DNA of 64,000 bases from Globisporangium splendens (Eukaryota; Oomycota; Peronosporomycetes; Pythiales; Pythiaceae): assembly GCA_006386115.1 (NCBI GenBank), contig VFIW01000025.1, positions 186,001 to 250,000 on the forward strand. Reading direction: 5' to 3'. Below are positions 30,225 to 41,210 of this stretch, in pieces; positions within the stretch are counted from its first letter, which is position 1, and each line of letters opens with the position of its first letter. Made by a program: the position numbers and the translations under genes. The notes under the pieces are model-generated. The model was not told the origin of the DNA. It was given only the letters and a program-made list of their open reading frames with translations, and searched no databases.

Positions 30225-31100
30225 AGTTTCGGGAATGGTCCACATTCTGGTCTCGTTTCCACCCACCTTTGTTTACAATAACTAATTCGACCCCCCTTTT
30301 ATTTTTCGTGCACTTTTGGTTTTATGGTAATTTTGAGGGCAGTGAAATAGAAGTCAGCATTTGGACAGGCGACATCGTTCGTCCGGTCCCAGTGCTGATT
30401 CTAAGAAGATCAGCATCGTTGTCTTCCTTGCGAACAAGTGCAGTTTTCCAGCTCCGGCACGCGTTGCCAGAATTTTGGCACTGTTCCTGCTGAGGAACGT
30501 GAGCATTGTAATGAATCAATTGAAACTCAAATACTGGTATCAGTGGGTAGAGTTCCACCAAACGCAGAGCTTCTGTGAGCGAAATAGAAGGCCGGCTCAT
30601 ATTTTGCTTTCCTATAATTTATACATTACTTTCCGTATTTTTACCGATTATTAACTTCGTGATGCCAACAGATAAGTGGACAATACGGTACTCGCGTTAC
30701 TCTCTGATCACAGATCGTCCAAGTGGCTCTTCTATGTCCATTTTGATGGTGAAGGAACGCAAATCAAAGCATTTCGAGAGTGGTTCTCTCTGTACCTGCG
30801 CAACAGCAATCTAGGTGCTCTCACACATTCCTCAGCAAGCATTGTTTATTACAGTTCGCACACTGCATTTGCCTGAAATACTGGTGTCAAAACATCAATT
30901 GTAAAAGGCGGCGCTACAGAAAGGACGATGACTGTTCCAACACCTGAAACGTGCATTGCAGATGACCTTGTCGCGTGTCCAACCCGGTCGTGAGCGTGTA
31001 TGTGTGTACACGATGGAGAAAGAGACGCTGCCACTACCACCGTCTCCCTCTTCTGCTGCCATCCCTTATTTTGCTATTCACCACGCAGTTGCAGCGAGTC
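30225..31100. other. Intergenic, no gene seen
   Basis: 3' flank of Pescadillo and promoter of the next GT71 gene. TTGCTATTCACCACGCAG (31071-31088) is a partial initiator match 13-30 bases before the GT71 ATG. Confidence 0.5.
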
Positions 31101-32681
31101 ATGAAGCGTGTTGGAGCTGCTGGCGCAGCGCTGGAGCTCCCGACGGCAGCCACCCGGAGTGCGGCCGAGCAGCAGCGCAAGCGCTTTTCCTTTTCGGCAT
31201 GTCCCACGCACAAGCTGATGCTCGTGGCGCTCGCGGCCATGGGCTTCATGATGTCCTGCGTCATGTTCACCGAGATGCTGCACATGCGCGTGTTCCGCAG
31301 CGTCCGGGCGTCGCTTGGGTTTCGCTCGAGCGGGGAGCTCACGGTCGACGAGATGAACCGACAGCTCGAGAGGCAGTACTTGAAAGTGAGCTTCGACTCG
31401 GACGAACTGCTCCAGGAGCTCCAGAGCGCGCGGATGCACCGCGAGTTTGCACTCAGCTTCTCGCATTTCGCGCAGCAGACGACGATTCCGCGCGGAGTGG
31501 TGCTGCCACTGTTCGATGACATTGCGCTGTTGGGAATGTCGCTGATCGTGGAATTGCGCGCACTGAACGTCGATTTGCCCATTGAAGTCCCTCATTGTGG
31601 TGACTTGAAGCCGGAGTACCAGAACATGATTCGGGATCGAGATCCGCTCGTGCGAGTGTACGACATCTGCACGCAAGCACTGGCCGCGACGAACGTGTTT
31701 GGCTCAGGTCGAAGGCTGTTTTGCGGGAGTCTGAAGCAGTGTCACCGTCATTTCCGCGACTTCAACATCAAGGTCCTCGCTGTTGTGTTCTCTAGGTTCG
31801 AGGAAGTGATGTTGCTGGACGCAGACACGCTATTCTTTCAATCACCGATGAAGTTGTGGGACACTGAGAGATACAACCGTACAGGTACGCTGTTTTTCCA
31901 CGACCGGATCAGTTCGGAGGATGACTACATGGCGGAGCGGATCGCCAACACAAAGGAAGGACGCCAAGTGAGCCATTTGCACATGTACCTCTCCAAGTTT
32001 GACGTATCGCCTTATGAGCCTTTGGCAGCGATCCCTCGAGCCAAGCCAAGAAGAAAGAAGAAAACGAACGGGATCCCTGTCAAACTACATTTCCAGCCAA
32101 GCGAGTTCTTGCTGTCGAGTCATGCCTGGAATCTTCGAAGCGGCCACGAAATGGACTCGTCGCTGGTGTTGTGGAACAAGACCAAGCAGCCGCGCGCAAC
32201 CGCGATCTTGGCGTCTTTCGTGGCACTCAACGGGGTTCCCATGCCCCCTTCGTATGGGGACAAAGAGCGTTTCTTCCTGGCATGTGAGCTCGCAGAGACC
32301 GAGTACGCGTTCTCGGACTTTAGCGTAGGTTCGCTGGGCACAGATCTCCATGACAGCGACGGCATCCCAGACTCGGTGCTCTGTGGGGGAGGACTGCACT
32401 ATTTCCCCATGCACGACCAGAGCAGCGCCAGCAGTAGCTACGAAGATGCAGAACTGCTGTACGTGAACAGTGACGACATCCTCGCGATGGATGTGGCCAA
32501 CGACCAAATCTACCGCAGTTTGGCACGAGCAGCAAGCTTTTACCCCGGTTCGTTCCTCGAGCGCGGTATTCCACAGGAGTGTCCGTTCGACATCATGGTA
32601 GTGCCGCTCACGGCAGCTGAGAAGCAGAAAATCCAAGGACGCCAGCAATTCCACAGGGAGTTACAAGACGATACACTATGA
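31101..32681 (+). CDS. GT71 (MNN1-like) mannosyltransferase paralogue, tandem copy 1
   Basis: 526 residues starting MKRVGAAG at 31101; the MKR start is shared with the next two tandem copies. A cytoplasmic basic tail, then a signal anchor (LMLVALAAMGFMMSCVMF, about 37-55), a coiled stem (ELTVDEMNRQLERQYL), and the full catalytic domain: IPRGVVLPLFDDIALLGM, HCGDL, VYDICTQALAATNVFGSG, DxD in VMLLDADTLFFQSPMKLW, FFHDRISSEDDY and ERFFLACELAETEYAFSDF. Highly similar to the copy at 21073-22650 (shared INTKEGRQVSHLHMYLSKFD-type block), suggesting these two are the closest pair in the window. First of three directly repeated genes; no intron. Golgi mannosylation inferred. Confidence 0.85.
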   Translation: MKRVGAAGAALELPTAATRSAAEQQRKRFSFSACPTHKLMLVALAAMGFMMSCVMFTEMLHMRVFRSVRASLGFRSSGELTVDEMNRQLERQYLKVSFDSDELLQELQSARMHREFALSFSHFAQQTTIPRGVVLPLFDDIALLGMSLIVELRALNVDLPIEVPHCGDLKPEYQNMIRDRDPLVRVYDICTQALAATNVFGSGRRLFCGSLKQCHRHFRDFNIKVLAVVFSRFEEVMLLDADTLFFQSPMKLWDTERYNRTGTLFFHDRISSEDDYMAERIANTKEGRQVSHLHMYLSKFDVSPYEPLAAIPRAKPRRKKKTNGIPVKLHFQPSEFLLSSHAWNLRSGHEMDSSLVLWNKTKQPRATAILASFVALNGVPMPPSYGDKERFFLACELAETEYAFSDFSVGSLGTDLHDSDGIPDSVLCGGGLHYFPMHDQSSASSSYEDAELLYVNSDDILAMDVANDQIYRSLARAASFYPGSFLERGIPQECPFDIMVVPLTAAEKQKIQGRQQFHRELQDDTL

Positions 32682-34650
32682 GAACGCTCAAGTACAAATA
32701 TCGGAGACTCGAGGTGCATTGTCCCCCGAAGAGATGGGAGTATAGATAGTAGCAGCTTCAGTGTTGAGGTTGAGTGCGCGAGTATGTAGCTGAATATTCA
32801 GATTAATTTATTCATTTTATTGCCACAGCAGTCTCCTTTTTGAGTCATACCAGATCAAACGCATGGCTCAATTATCGTATGAGGATGGCATTGCGCTGAT
32901 GCCAGCAGAAGCTCAGATTGTAACCTAGGACAGAGATCCACAAAAGTATCCGTGTTTTGCTATTCCAAGGTCTACCGAGATCCTCTGGAAGGGTCCTCCT
33001 TATTCGTGTGCAGCGGAGATGCAACGAAATACGAAGCAACAGCTTAAGTACCCAGCTTCAACTGTGTCCTGCTCCTCGACTACTCGAAACGCGTGTGGAG
33101 ACTGTCGAGACTGATCATGAGATAGATAGCCCAGGCAAAGTGGACATGCGATGCGAATGCAGCATGTGCAGAGAATGCACTGCCGACACGATCATCTCGT
33201 CGTGCGGCCACAAGCCGCGCTTTCTTTGTTCGTTGAGCTCGGCAGGTGAGCCCCACATTGCGGTGCACGTCCTGTCTGTGGCATTCTTTTCTATCGAATC
33301 GCACGTGGCACTGACGCCATGCTGCCTACATTTTTCGGGGTTCATTGGATGTCGTTGTGGAGCGCAAAGTGGGTGATCGTTGGGGAATGCAAGAGTAGCC
33401 TTTTGCATTTGCCATCCATGATGCATTCGGCAGCGATCGTCTGCCGCTCAGAGCATGTGGCGCCATGCAAGCCAGGACAGCCCAGTCCATACACTCATCG
33501 TGTCCACCACAGTTGCATAGGTGCTCGTGCCGAACAGCGATTTATAAAAATAGCGAGTTCACAAATAGAGCGAAGGAAGACGTGATCAAAAAGTGTCCAC
33601 TTCCGCTTGCTCAGTCCGTTACGGTGCGCTCTGAATCAGATGGGGTGACTGCTGCTCCCGAGCGATTTGTGTCTTAGTAAATCCAGACAATTGGATAAGT
33701 GAAATGCGCTGTTTATGCAAGCGCACGGTAACGCGAGTCATTCCTTTCATTTGGACCGTGGGACACGCACAGAGGATGCGCGGGGTCTACTGTTTTATGA
33801 ACCTGTCGTCAGCTGCTGGTAATTAACCGTATTATTTCGACCAAGCGGCGAAATCGTTCGTTTTTCTGTGGGCTTTTCCTTTCCGCAATAGACTGGAATA
33901 GAGAGAGCTCCGCCGCACTGTCCTATTCAAGTAATAAACTCACGCCGGCGGTCAGTCCAGTGGCTAATACGCTCGCTATTAATTATTATTTTTTTAATAA
34001 GAATCTGGTCTGGCAGTTTTGACAACATGTCTCGTTTTCCTCGTGTCCTCGTTCGTGTCATGTGGGAGAAAACACTATGGAAACAGCAGTGGAGACAAGC
34101 AGCCATCGCTGTTTCGCTTTTGGATCAGTAACATAGGAGATAACCTTCCATAATACATAAGCGACATCTATAATGGCAGGTGCAAATCAAGCATTTTGTC
34201 TCCTGTGAGACTGGTAGTCCTGTGAAATTGAATGATGCTAGCGCGACCGTAGAAAAAAGTGCATGCTGCTTATTGCATCGACTATCCTCTGTTTTTTCCA
34301 TTCTGATATCTTCTTATAGCCCTCAAAACGTGATTGTTAAAAAACGATCAAAACCCATCAGTCGTAACGGAGTGTCGCTGCAAATGCAATCCCCTTCATC
34401 TTCGATCTGTCCCACGATGGCGCACAGAGGCGAGAAAACGAAGGGGTGCTTTACGGTACTGCAAGCTGAACAACTCAGGTTTTGTGTGCGGAACTGTATG
34501 ATGGTTGCTTTCTGAATGGATCGTTTTTGTCGCATATCTCGCCAATGGAGATCGTGTAGGGCTAGGGACAATGGCCATAACCAAAACGCGCGATGAGCGA
34601 CAAGAGCGAGTGAGCATCACGAGCCATCAACTGCCATTCTCCTCCTTATT
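32682..34650. other. Intergenic between tandem GT71 copies, no gene seen
   Basis: About 2 kb, A+T-richer than the flanks. A short cysteine-containing frame at 33145-33230 and an A-box-like motif near 33955-33980 were considered and not accepted. No clear GT71 remnant was spotted by eye. Confidence 0.5.
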
Positions 34651-34668
34651 GCTCATTCGCCCTTTTGC
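34651..34668 (+). promoter_or_regulatory. Oomycete initiator of the GT71 gene at 34691
   Basis: GCTCATTCGCCCTTTTG matches the Inr core GCTCATTYYN and most of the flanking CAWTTTT element. It lies 23-40 bases upstream of ATG 34691 and inside the longer open frame that begins at 34505, so the shorter start is preferred. Confidence 0.7.
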
Positions 34669-34690
34669 ATCGCAGCCCAATAGACAGACG

Positions 34691-36319
34691 ATGAAGCGTC
34701 CTGCGAGTCCCGAGCACATCGATCTGGAGGCGCCGTCCACGAGCCACGACATTGACAGGTGCAACAATAATGCGGAGCGCAAGCCGCGAGTGGCGTCGCT
34801 GGCGCGACTCGCGTCGCACAAGCTCGTGCTCGTGGCGCTCCTGGCCGCGGTGTTTGTGATGTCGGCCGTCGTGATCACGCTCTCGACGAGCGAGTTGCTG
34901 CAGCTGAACGTGTTCCGCGGTGTCAAGTCGTCGCTCGACCTGGAGGCTGCGGCCACGCAGGACATGAGCTCGAACGACGAGGAGAAGCTCAACTATGAGC
35001 TCGAGAAGGCGCGCCGCGAAGCGCAACTACGCGCCGAGCAGCTCACGAAGCAGCTCCAGAAAGCCAAGATGCACCGCGAGATCGCGCTCAGCTTGTCGCA
35101 TTACGCGCACCGAACGACGGCGTCGCGCGGCGTCGTGCTCCCGCTCTTTGACGACATCGCGCTGCTCGGGATGTCGATCATCCTAGAACTGCGCGCGCTG
35201 CAGGTCGACTTGCCGATCGAGATCCCGCACTGCGGCGACCTGAAACCCGAGTTTCAACATCTGCTGCAGACGAAAGACTCTAATGTGCGCGTGTACAACG
35301 CGTGTCTCCAGGCGCAGGCCGCGACGAACGTGTTTGGTTCGGGCAAGAAACTGTTTTGCGGCAACATGAAGAACTGCCACTACCGCTTCCGCGGCTTCCA
35401 CATCAAGATCCTCGCCACGATCTTTTCGCAGTTCCAGGAAGTAATGCTGGTGGACGCCGACACGATCTTCTTCCAGAGCCCGATGCAGCTCTGGGAATCG
35501 GAAAAGTACAAAACCACCGGCACGCTCTTTTTCCACGACCGCATCAGCTCATCGGACGATTTCCTCGCCGAGCGCATCTCGAACACGACCGAAGGTCAGA
35601 AAACCAGTATGCTGCACACGTACCTGTCGACATTCGACGTGACGCCGTTCGAACTGCTCGTGAACATTCCTCGCGCCAAGGCCACGGTGAAGAACGCGAT
35701 ACCCGTCCAGTTACCATTCGAACCCAGCGACTTTCTGTTGTCGAGCCACTCGTGGAACCTGCGTGCCGGCCACGAAATGGACTCGTCACTCGTGCTTTGG
35801 AACAAGGTGAAGCAGCCACGCGCGACCGCGATCCTGGCGTCGTTCATCTCGCGCAACGGCATCTCGTTCCCCCCGTCCTACGGCGACAAGGAGCTCTTCT
35901 TTCTCGCGTGCGAGCTCGCCGAGACCGAGTACGCGTTCTCGGACTTCGGGGTCGGCTCGCTCGGCTCGGACATCCGAGACGATGACGACAAGCCGAACTC
36001 GGTGCTCTGTGGCGGTGGACTCCACTACTTGCCGAGAGCAACCCCCGGCATGAAGGACCCACAGCCGCTGTACCTCAACAGCGACGAGATCCTGACGATG
36101 GACGTGGCCAACAGCGCGCTCTACCGCACGCTCGCGCGGCCCGCGGACTTTTACGCGGGCTCGTTCATCGAGAAGGATCTGCCGCAGGAGTGCCCCTTCG
36201 GCGTCACGACGCTGCAGCTCTCTGCGGACGAGAAGCAGACGATCGTGCGCCGCCAAGCGCTCTACCAGAAGACGCTCGTGTGGATGCAGGAGCGCCGAGC
36301 GCCTGACGTTGCCATTTAG
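34691..36319 (+). CDS. GT71 (MNN1-like) mannosyltransferase paralogue, tandem copy 2
   Basis: 542 residues from MKRPASPEHID at 34691, the longest of the five copies because its stem (about residues 85-130) has an extended charged coiled region (EEKLNYELEKARREAQLR). The signal anchor is LVLVALLAAVFVMSAVVITL (about 43-62). Catalytic blocks: ASRGVVLPLFDDIALLGM, HCGDL, VYNACLQAQAATNVFGSG, the DxD motif in a slightly different context (VMLVDADTIFFQSPMQLW), FFHDRISS and ELFFLACELAETEYAFSDFGVGSLGS. The C-terminus is complete (CPFGVTTLQLS). G+C-richer codon use than copy 1. Second of three direct repeats, followed 600 bases later by copy 3. Confidence 0.85.
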   Translation: MKRPASPEHIDLEAPSTSHDIDRCNNNAERKPRVASLARLASHKLVLVALLAAVFVMSAVVITLSTSELLQLNVFRGVKSSLDLEAAATQDMSSNDEEKLNYELEKARREAQLRAEQLTKQLQKAKMHREIALSLSHYAHRTTASRGVVLPLFDDIALLGMSIILELRALQVDLPIEIPHCGDLKPEFQHLLQTKDSNVRVYNACLQAQAATNVFGSGKKLFCGNMKNCHYRFRGFHIKILATIFSQFQEVMLVDADTIFFQSPMQLWESEKYKTTGTLFFHDRISSSDDFLAERISNTTEGQKTSMLHTYLSTFDVTPFELLVNIPRAKATVKNAIPVQLPFEPSDFLLSSHSWNLRAGHEMDSSLVLWNKVKQPRATAILASFISRNGISFPPSYGDKELFFLACELAETEYAFSDFGVGSLGSDIRDDDDKPNSVLCGGGLHYLPRATPGMKDPQPLYLNSDEILTMDVANSALYRTLARPADFYAGSFIEKDLPQECPFGVTTLQLSADEKQTIVRRQALYQKTLVWMQERRAPDVAI

Positions 36320-36921
36320 GCATTTAGGTCAGTCGTCTGTGTGTTCGCAGTGAGATTAGCGTGGCGTGTATTAACTAAAAGTAGTATTTAACATTGACAA
36401 TGGAGCTCCTCCAACTGGAAAGAGCTCAGCAACACTCTCATTTCGTTGTCTTTACCCTGTTTTCGATATAGTTATGTAAAAGTGCCATGGTTTTCTTCAA
36501 GTGTTTCTAGCAATGTGATTTGGCTGATATGTGTCAACAGCGGTGTTGATTGGCGGATTTTCCTCGAAAATCAGCCAATCGCGACGTGCTAAGGATACAG
36601 CCTGACGGATGTAGATGGGAGAAGAACAACAGTGATTGCATGCGGCAAAACGACAAGTGCTGTAAGCTTCTCTGCGTGTGTGTGTGTATTTCATAGTGTT
36701 GAGAATTATTGGTTGTGAACCTTATGTAAGTATGAGTGTGGTATACACTATGTTGGGCATATCCTCTTTGACAGGGTGAAGAACCTGTATTACCCAATGG
36801 CACTAAATGGATTCATAGAGGCAGTGGGTGACAAATGATGGGCTGATTCGTATTTGTCCAACACGACGAAATTGCTCGCGTTTGTCAGTCAAACTGGCAC
36901 ACATTCTTGACTGTCATCACG
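36320..36921. other. Intergenic between tandem GT71 copies
   Basis: A+T-rich spacer. TTTGTCAGTCAAACTGGC (about 36880-36897) is a weak initiator-like element 25-42 bases before the next ATG. No gene seen. Confidence 0.45.
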
Positions 36922-38496
36922 ATGAAGCGAGTGCACCGGTCGTCGTCCGACGATGGCGGACTCTTCGGCGCGCACGCGTTCCTGACGCTCCCGACGATGG
37001 CACACGATAGGGTCAAGCGCCACGCGGCGCCACGCCGCCGCCGGCTCGCGCTCGTGCTGGTGCTGCTCACTGTGGTCGCGCTCGTGGTGCTGGTCATCGA
37101 GACGTTCGGGCTCTTCCGAAGCAAGCCGAACTCGAACAAAGTGGCGTCCCTGGCGATGGCGCGCGCCAAGCTCGACGTCTTCAACCAGGAGACGCAGCTC
37201 ACGTGGTCCGCGCGCAAGAAGCTGCATCGCGAACTTGCGCTGAGTCTGTCGCATTACGCGCAGCAGACGACGGCATCGCGCGGAGTCGTGCTGCCGCTCT
37301 TCGATGGCATCGCGCACTTGGGCATGTCGCTGCTGTTGGAGCTGCGCGCGTTGCGCGTGACGCTGCCTATCGAGATCCCGCATTGTGGGGACCTAGCGCC
37401 GGCGTTTAAGCAAACGATTGAACGCAGAGACGCTCTCGTGCGCGTCTATGACGTGTGTGCAGAGGCGCTGGTGGCCACCAACCTGTTCAACCCGGGACGA
37501 AAGCTGTTTTGCGAGACAGCGATGCAATGCGAGACCCACTTCCGAAGCTTCAACATCAAGATCTTGTCGGTTGTGTTCTCGCAGTTTGAGGAAGTGATGC
37601 TGCTCGACGCCGACACGCTGTTCTTCCAGAGCCCCATGGCACTCTGGGACCTCGACAAATACAAAAACACAGGGACGCTGTTCTTTCACGACCGCATCAG
37701 TTACGACCTGAGTTACCTGGCCAAGCGCGTATCTAAATCCGAGCACGGACAGCGACTGAGTCAGCTGCACGTGTACTTGTCCAAGTTTGATGTCTCGCCG
37801 TTCCGAACGCTCAGTCACCTCCCACGCGAAGCACCAGATGCCGCATCAAAGAACTCAGACACGCTGCGTGGACTCGAGCTGCGGTTCCAGCCGAGCAAGC
37901 TGTTGCTTGAGAGCCACGTGTGGAACCTGCGCGCGGGTCACCAAATGGACTCGTCGCTCGTACTGTGGCACAAATCGAAGCAACCACGCGCGACGGCGAT
38001 CCTGGCGTCGTTCGTGGCGCTCAACAACATCCCGTTCCCGCCGTCCTACGGCGACAAGGAGCTCTTCTTCTTGGCGTGTGAACTGGCCGAGACCCAGTAC
38101 GAGTTCTCAGACTTTGGCGTCGGCGCACTCGGCACCGAGTTGCGCGACGATGGCGACAAACCAGATTCCGTCCTCTGTGGTGGAGGGCTTCACTATTTCC
38201 CCGTAAATCCTGACAGTAGCAGCTCGACGCTGGACCACGCTCCGATATTGTACCTCAACAGCGACGACATCCTCACGCTCGATGTGGAAAAAGAAACAAT
38301 TTACCGGACGGTAGCGCGGCCTGCGGGGTATTACGCTGGGTCCTTCCGTGAGCGCAACATCGTGCAAGAGTGCCCGTTTGGCATCAAGGCATTAAAGCTT
38401 ACAGCCGACGAGCTCTACACGATCGCGCGGCGGCAGCGGCTCCACGAGACTGTACTGAAGTGGACCCCGGATTCGTTGCATGGCTCTAAAGAGTGA
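36922..38496 (+). CDS. GT71 (MNN1-like) mannosyltransferase paralogue, tandem copy 3
   Basis: 524 residues from MKRVHRSSSDDG at 36922. A basic tail rich in Arg/His, an uninterrupted signal anchor (LALVLVLLTVVALVVLVIETF, about 40-60), a short stem, then the catalytic domain: ASRGVVLPLFDGIAHLGM, HCGDL, DxD in VMLLDADTLFFQSPMALW, FFHDRISYDLSYL and SSLVLWHKSKQPRATAILASF. The C-terminus is complete (CPFGIKALKLT). The block FNPGRKLFCE replaces the FGSGRRLFCG of the other full-length copies, and it shares MALWD with the shortened copy at 54-1391, so these two may be related. Ends 213 bases from the 3' end of RTF1 (convergent). Confidence 0.85.
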   Translation: MKRVHRSSSDDGGLFGAHAFLTLPTMAHDRVKRHAAPRRRRLALVLVLLTVVALVVLVIETFGLFRSKPNSNKVASLAMARAKLDVFNQETQLTWSARKKLHRELALSLSHYAQQTTASRGVVLPLFDGIAHLGMSLLLELRALRVTLPIEIPHCGDLAPAFKQTIERRDALVRVYDVCAEALVATNLFNPGRKLFCETAMQCETHFRSFNIKILSVVFSQFEEVMLLDADTLFFQSPMALWDLDKYKNTGTLFFHDRISYDLSYLAKRVSKSEHGQRLSQLHVYLSKFDVSPFRTLSHLPREAPDAASKNSDTLRGLELRFQPSKLLLESHVWNLRAGHQMDSSLVLWHKSKQPRATAILASFVALNNIPFPPSYGDKELFFLACELAETQYEFSDFGVGALGTELRDDGDKPDSVLCGGGLHYFPVNPDSSSSTLDHAPILYLNSDDILTLDVEKETIYRTVARPAGYYAGSFRERNIVQECPFGIKALKLTADELYTIARRQRLHETVLKWTPDSLHGSKE

Positions 38497-38709
38497 AACG
38501 AAAGTTGTATCGTTTCGTAGCATAAAAGAAAAGATGGATCATGTAAACCCTAGAGAACCGCGCGACCCAGACTTTCACTTGAGCAAGAATCAAAAGAAAG
38601 TGCACATGCTTAATTCACCGAGAGTTCTGCTTCCTCGTCGTTTATGAATCAGTACCAGTTGGATTACACGGGAACAGGATGCACGTACCATCGCCATTGT
38701 CTTTTTTGT

Positions 38710-41210
38710 TTATTCATTCACGCGACGGCGTTTGACGCGGTCAAAGTACTCTTTGACCGTGATACCCTTGCGCGTGGCCTTGGTCTCGGCGGACACGACG
38801 GGCTTCGTCTGCATCTGCTTGACGATCTCGTTCGCTGGACGCAGCGTCATCCACGAGCCGTCGCTGTCCTGGATGCGGATCGTCGAGTTCGCGCGCTCCT
38901 GCACATTGGTCGGCGCGACGCCGCCCACGAACTCGACCTTCGAGTCCTTCTCCTTGAGCATCTCCTCTACCTTCTGCGACTCCTTGAGCTTCCGCTCGCG
39001 CTGCTTCTCCAGGAGCTTGTCAATATCGATCTCTAAACTATTCCCGCTTGTATTACTCTTCGCGGCGCCGCCCACGCCCACGACAAGATCGTCTGGCAGC
39101 GCTTCGACTTCGTGCACCTTGTTCAGCGTCACGATGCGACCATCGGGCAGTTGGATGAGCTTGCCGTCGGCCAAGTTGCGCTCCAGGATACTCCGCGACA
39201 AGAACATCTTCTTGGAGTTCGCGCGTACGAACTGCAGCCGCTCGGCGCTCGTCATCTTCTCCAGCGACGCGTCATTGAGCAGCTGCGCTTGCAGGTCCTG
39301 CTTCTGGTTTGCTTCGCGGTTGCGCTTGTTGATCTCGTTGATGCGCAGCACGTCGTCGGTCTTGCGGTTCTGTCGCGCTTCGTTCTCGTCAAGCAACTTG
39401 CGCAGTTTCTCCTCCAACTTCAAGGCTTTGTCGAAATTCTTCATGTCCTGCGCGGCGCGCAGATCACGCTCCAATCGCACGCGCTGCACGCCGAGCGACA
39501 CAGTCGACTGCCCGATCTCTTTCTTGCGATTCACCATCACGTTCACTTCTTCATCCGTGTACTGGTGCTTGAGCACCATACGCTGCTTGCCGCGGTACAG
39601 CTTCTTCGCCTCGGCGTGTGTCGGGAAATGCAGCCGCTCTTTGTTGAGCGTGGCACGCCACACGAGGAATTCGCGCTCTTTCAACGAATGCGTCGACAAA
39701 CCATTGAGCTTCCACTCGAGACGACTCTTACCAAACGCGCAGACCACGCCCGTGTGAGTCGATTCGCCCATGAACGTGTACGCCTTTTGCAATCTGCACG
39801 TGTTCACCACTTCGCAGAAGCGATACACCATCTCGCCATCCACGACCGAGATCGGGATGCGCACATACACGCCCTTGACGAGTTTCTCAAAGTACGGCTC
39901 GAAAAAGTACTTTTCGAAGAACGTGCGCTTCTGCAGCAGGTAGTGGTTCGCCTGGTTCCAGTTCACCGGGACGTTCTCCTCGGGCTTGAGCTCCTCTTCT
40001 TCATCAACGCGGCCACCATCGAGGGACACTGGCAGCGTCGACTTAATGCCACTGCCGCTTCCTTGCTCGGGTTTCTTGCGCCTGTCGCTTTCGTTGTCGT
40101 TGTCGTCGCTGTAGTCATCGTCATCGTCGTCGCGACCACGACCTCGAGAGCCACGTTGAAGTTCCTGGCGTTTTCGGCGTTTCTCTGCGAGGTCGCGTCC
40201 GGCGCCACCGCCGACTTCCGCATCACTTCCATCGTCATCACCGAAGCGATCCACGAGCATCGACCGCGCTTTCTCGCCAGAGCCCTTGGATTTCGTGTTC
40301 TTGAGGCTCTTGAGCGCTTCTTTACGGCGATCGCTTTCCCGGCTGCGGCCGCCACGACGTGTCGAGACCACTTCGTCGCTTTCCTCACTCTCCTCATTCT
40401 CCTTGCTTGACTTTCCCTGGGACGCTGCCAGTCGCTTCTTCAGGTCTTTTTCCTTATTTTTCTGTTCGTCAGCTTCATATTTTTCCCTTCGCACAGCAAA
40501 AACAAGCGCAACATGAGTATCCCAAAGAGAGGTTGGCGGATAGCAATCATTTCATACACAACCACTTACAAGAGCCGCTTTTCCTTTTCCACTTCGGTCA
40601 GCCCGTCGAGGTTCTGCTCAAACTCCAATTCGGCTTCGCTGTCCTCCTCGTCCTCGATCTGGAGCGACGCGCGCTTCTTCTTGGCGCCGCGCGCCGTCGG
40701 TGCGTCGTCAGCTTCGTTATCGGCGTCAGCATCCGTTTCAGCCTGAGCCTGCTCCAGCGTCTCTTTCTTCAGCGCCGGTTTCTTGCGCTTGGGCGATCCC
40801 GGCTGCTTTTTCACCTTGGCCTTCGCTGGCGCCACCGCCTTTTTCTCCTTTTTCGCCGCGGGCTGCGCGCGCTTCACGCGTTTCTTCTTCTTCGACGCAT
40901 CGGACGCGTCGGACCCCGAGCCGCTGCCACTGCCACTTCCCGAGCCACTGCCGCTGCCAGAGCCGCTACCGGATCCGGAGCCCGAGCCACTGCCCGAGTC
41001 GGAGCCCGAACCGGAACCAGACCCGGAGCCCGAGCCCGACTCGGATCCAGAGCCGCTGCCGGAATCCGATCCGGAACCACTGCCAGAACCGCTGCCCGAG
41101 CCTGAACCGGAGCGCGAGCCACGGGAGCTCACGGATCCCGACGCGGACGAGTTGCCGCCGTCCGATTCGCCGCTGTCGTCAATCACGCGGTTCTTCTTCG
41201 CCGGCGCCAT
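38710..41210 (-). CDS. RTF1: RTF1 homologue (Paf1 complex, Plus3 domain)
   Basis: Two exons, 41210-40570 and 40486-38710, with an 83-bp GT-AG intron in phase 2; 805 residues. Subunit of the Paf1 transcription-elongation complex that promotes H2B ubiquitination. Residues about 12-105 are a Ser-Gly dipeptide repeat with scattered Asp/Glu. Basic and acidic low-complexity regions follow, then the Plus3 domain at about 405-530 ([53 protein letters not shown]), which binds phosphorylated Spt5. Further on are coiled helices ([21 protein letters not shown]) and the C-terminal region. The start MAPAKKNRV at 41210 gives a compact N-terminus. Head-to-head with CEP104, convergent with the GT71 tandem. 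Confidence 0.93.
40909..41160 (-). repeat. Ser-Gly dipeptide-coding minisatellite in RTF1 exon 1
   Basis: About 85 residues of almost pure (Ser-Gly)n with occasional Asp or Glu, encoded by degenerate hexamers (TCGGGC, AGTGGC, TCCGGA and similar). Mixed codons argue for selection on the peptide rather than a recent DNA expansion. Confidence 0.8.

Noticed and set aside
33145..33235. Cys/His-spaced frame resembling a RING fragment (CECSMCRECTADTIISSCGH)
   Set aside because: Too short, not followed by the rest of a RING, and no gene context; most likely chance.
33950..33985. A-box-like GGTCAGTCCAGTGGCTAATACG, possible second SINE
   Set aside because: No B box found at tRNA spacing; single short match is not enough.
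39112..40410. 432-codon plus-strand open frame opposite RTF1
   Set aside because: Antisense shadow of the Plus3 and linker coding sequence; no recognisable domain or start context.
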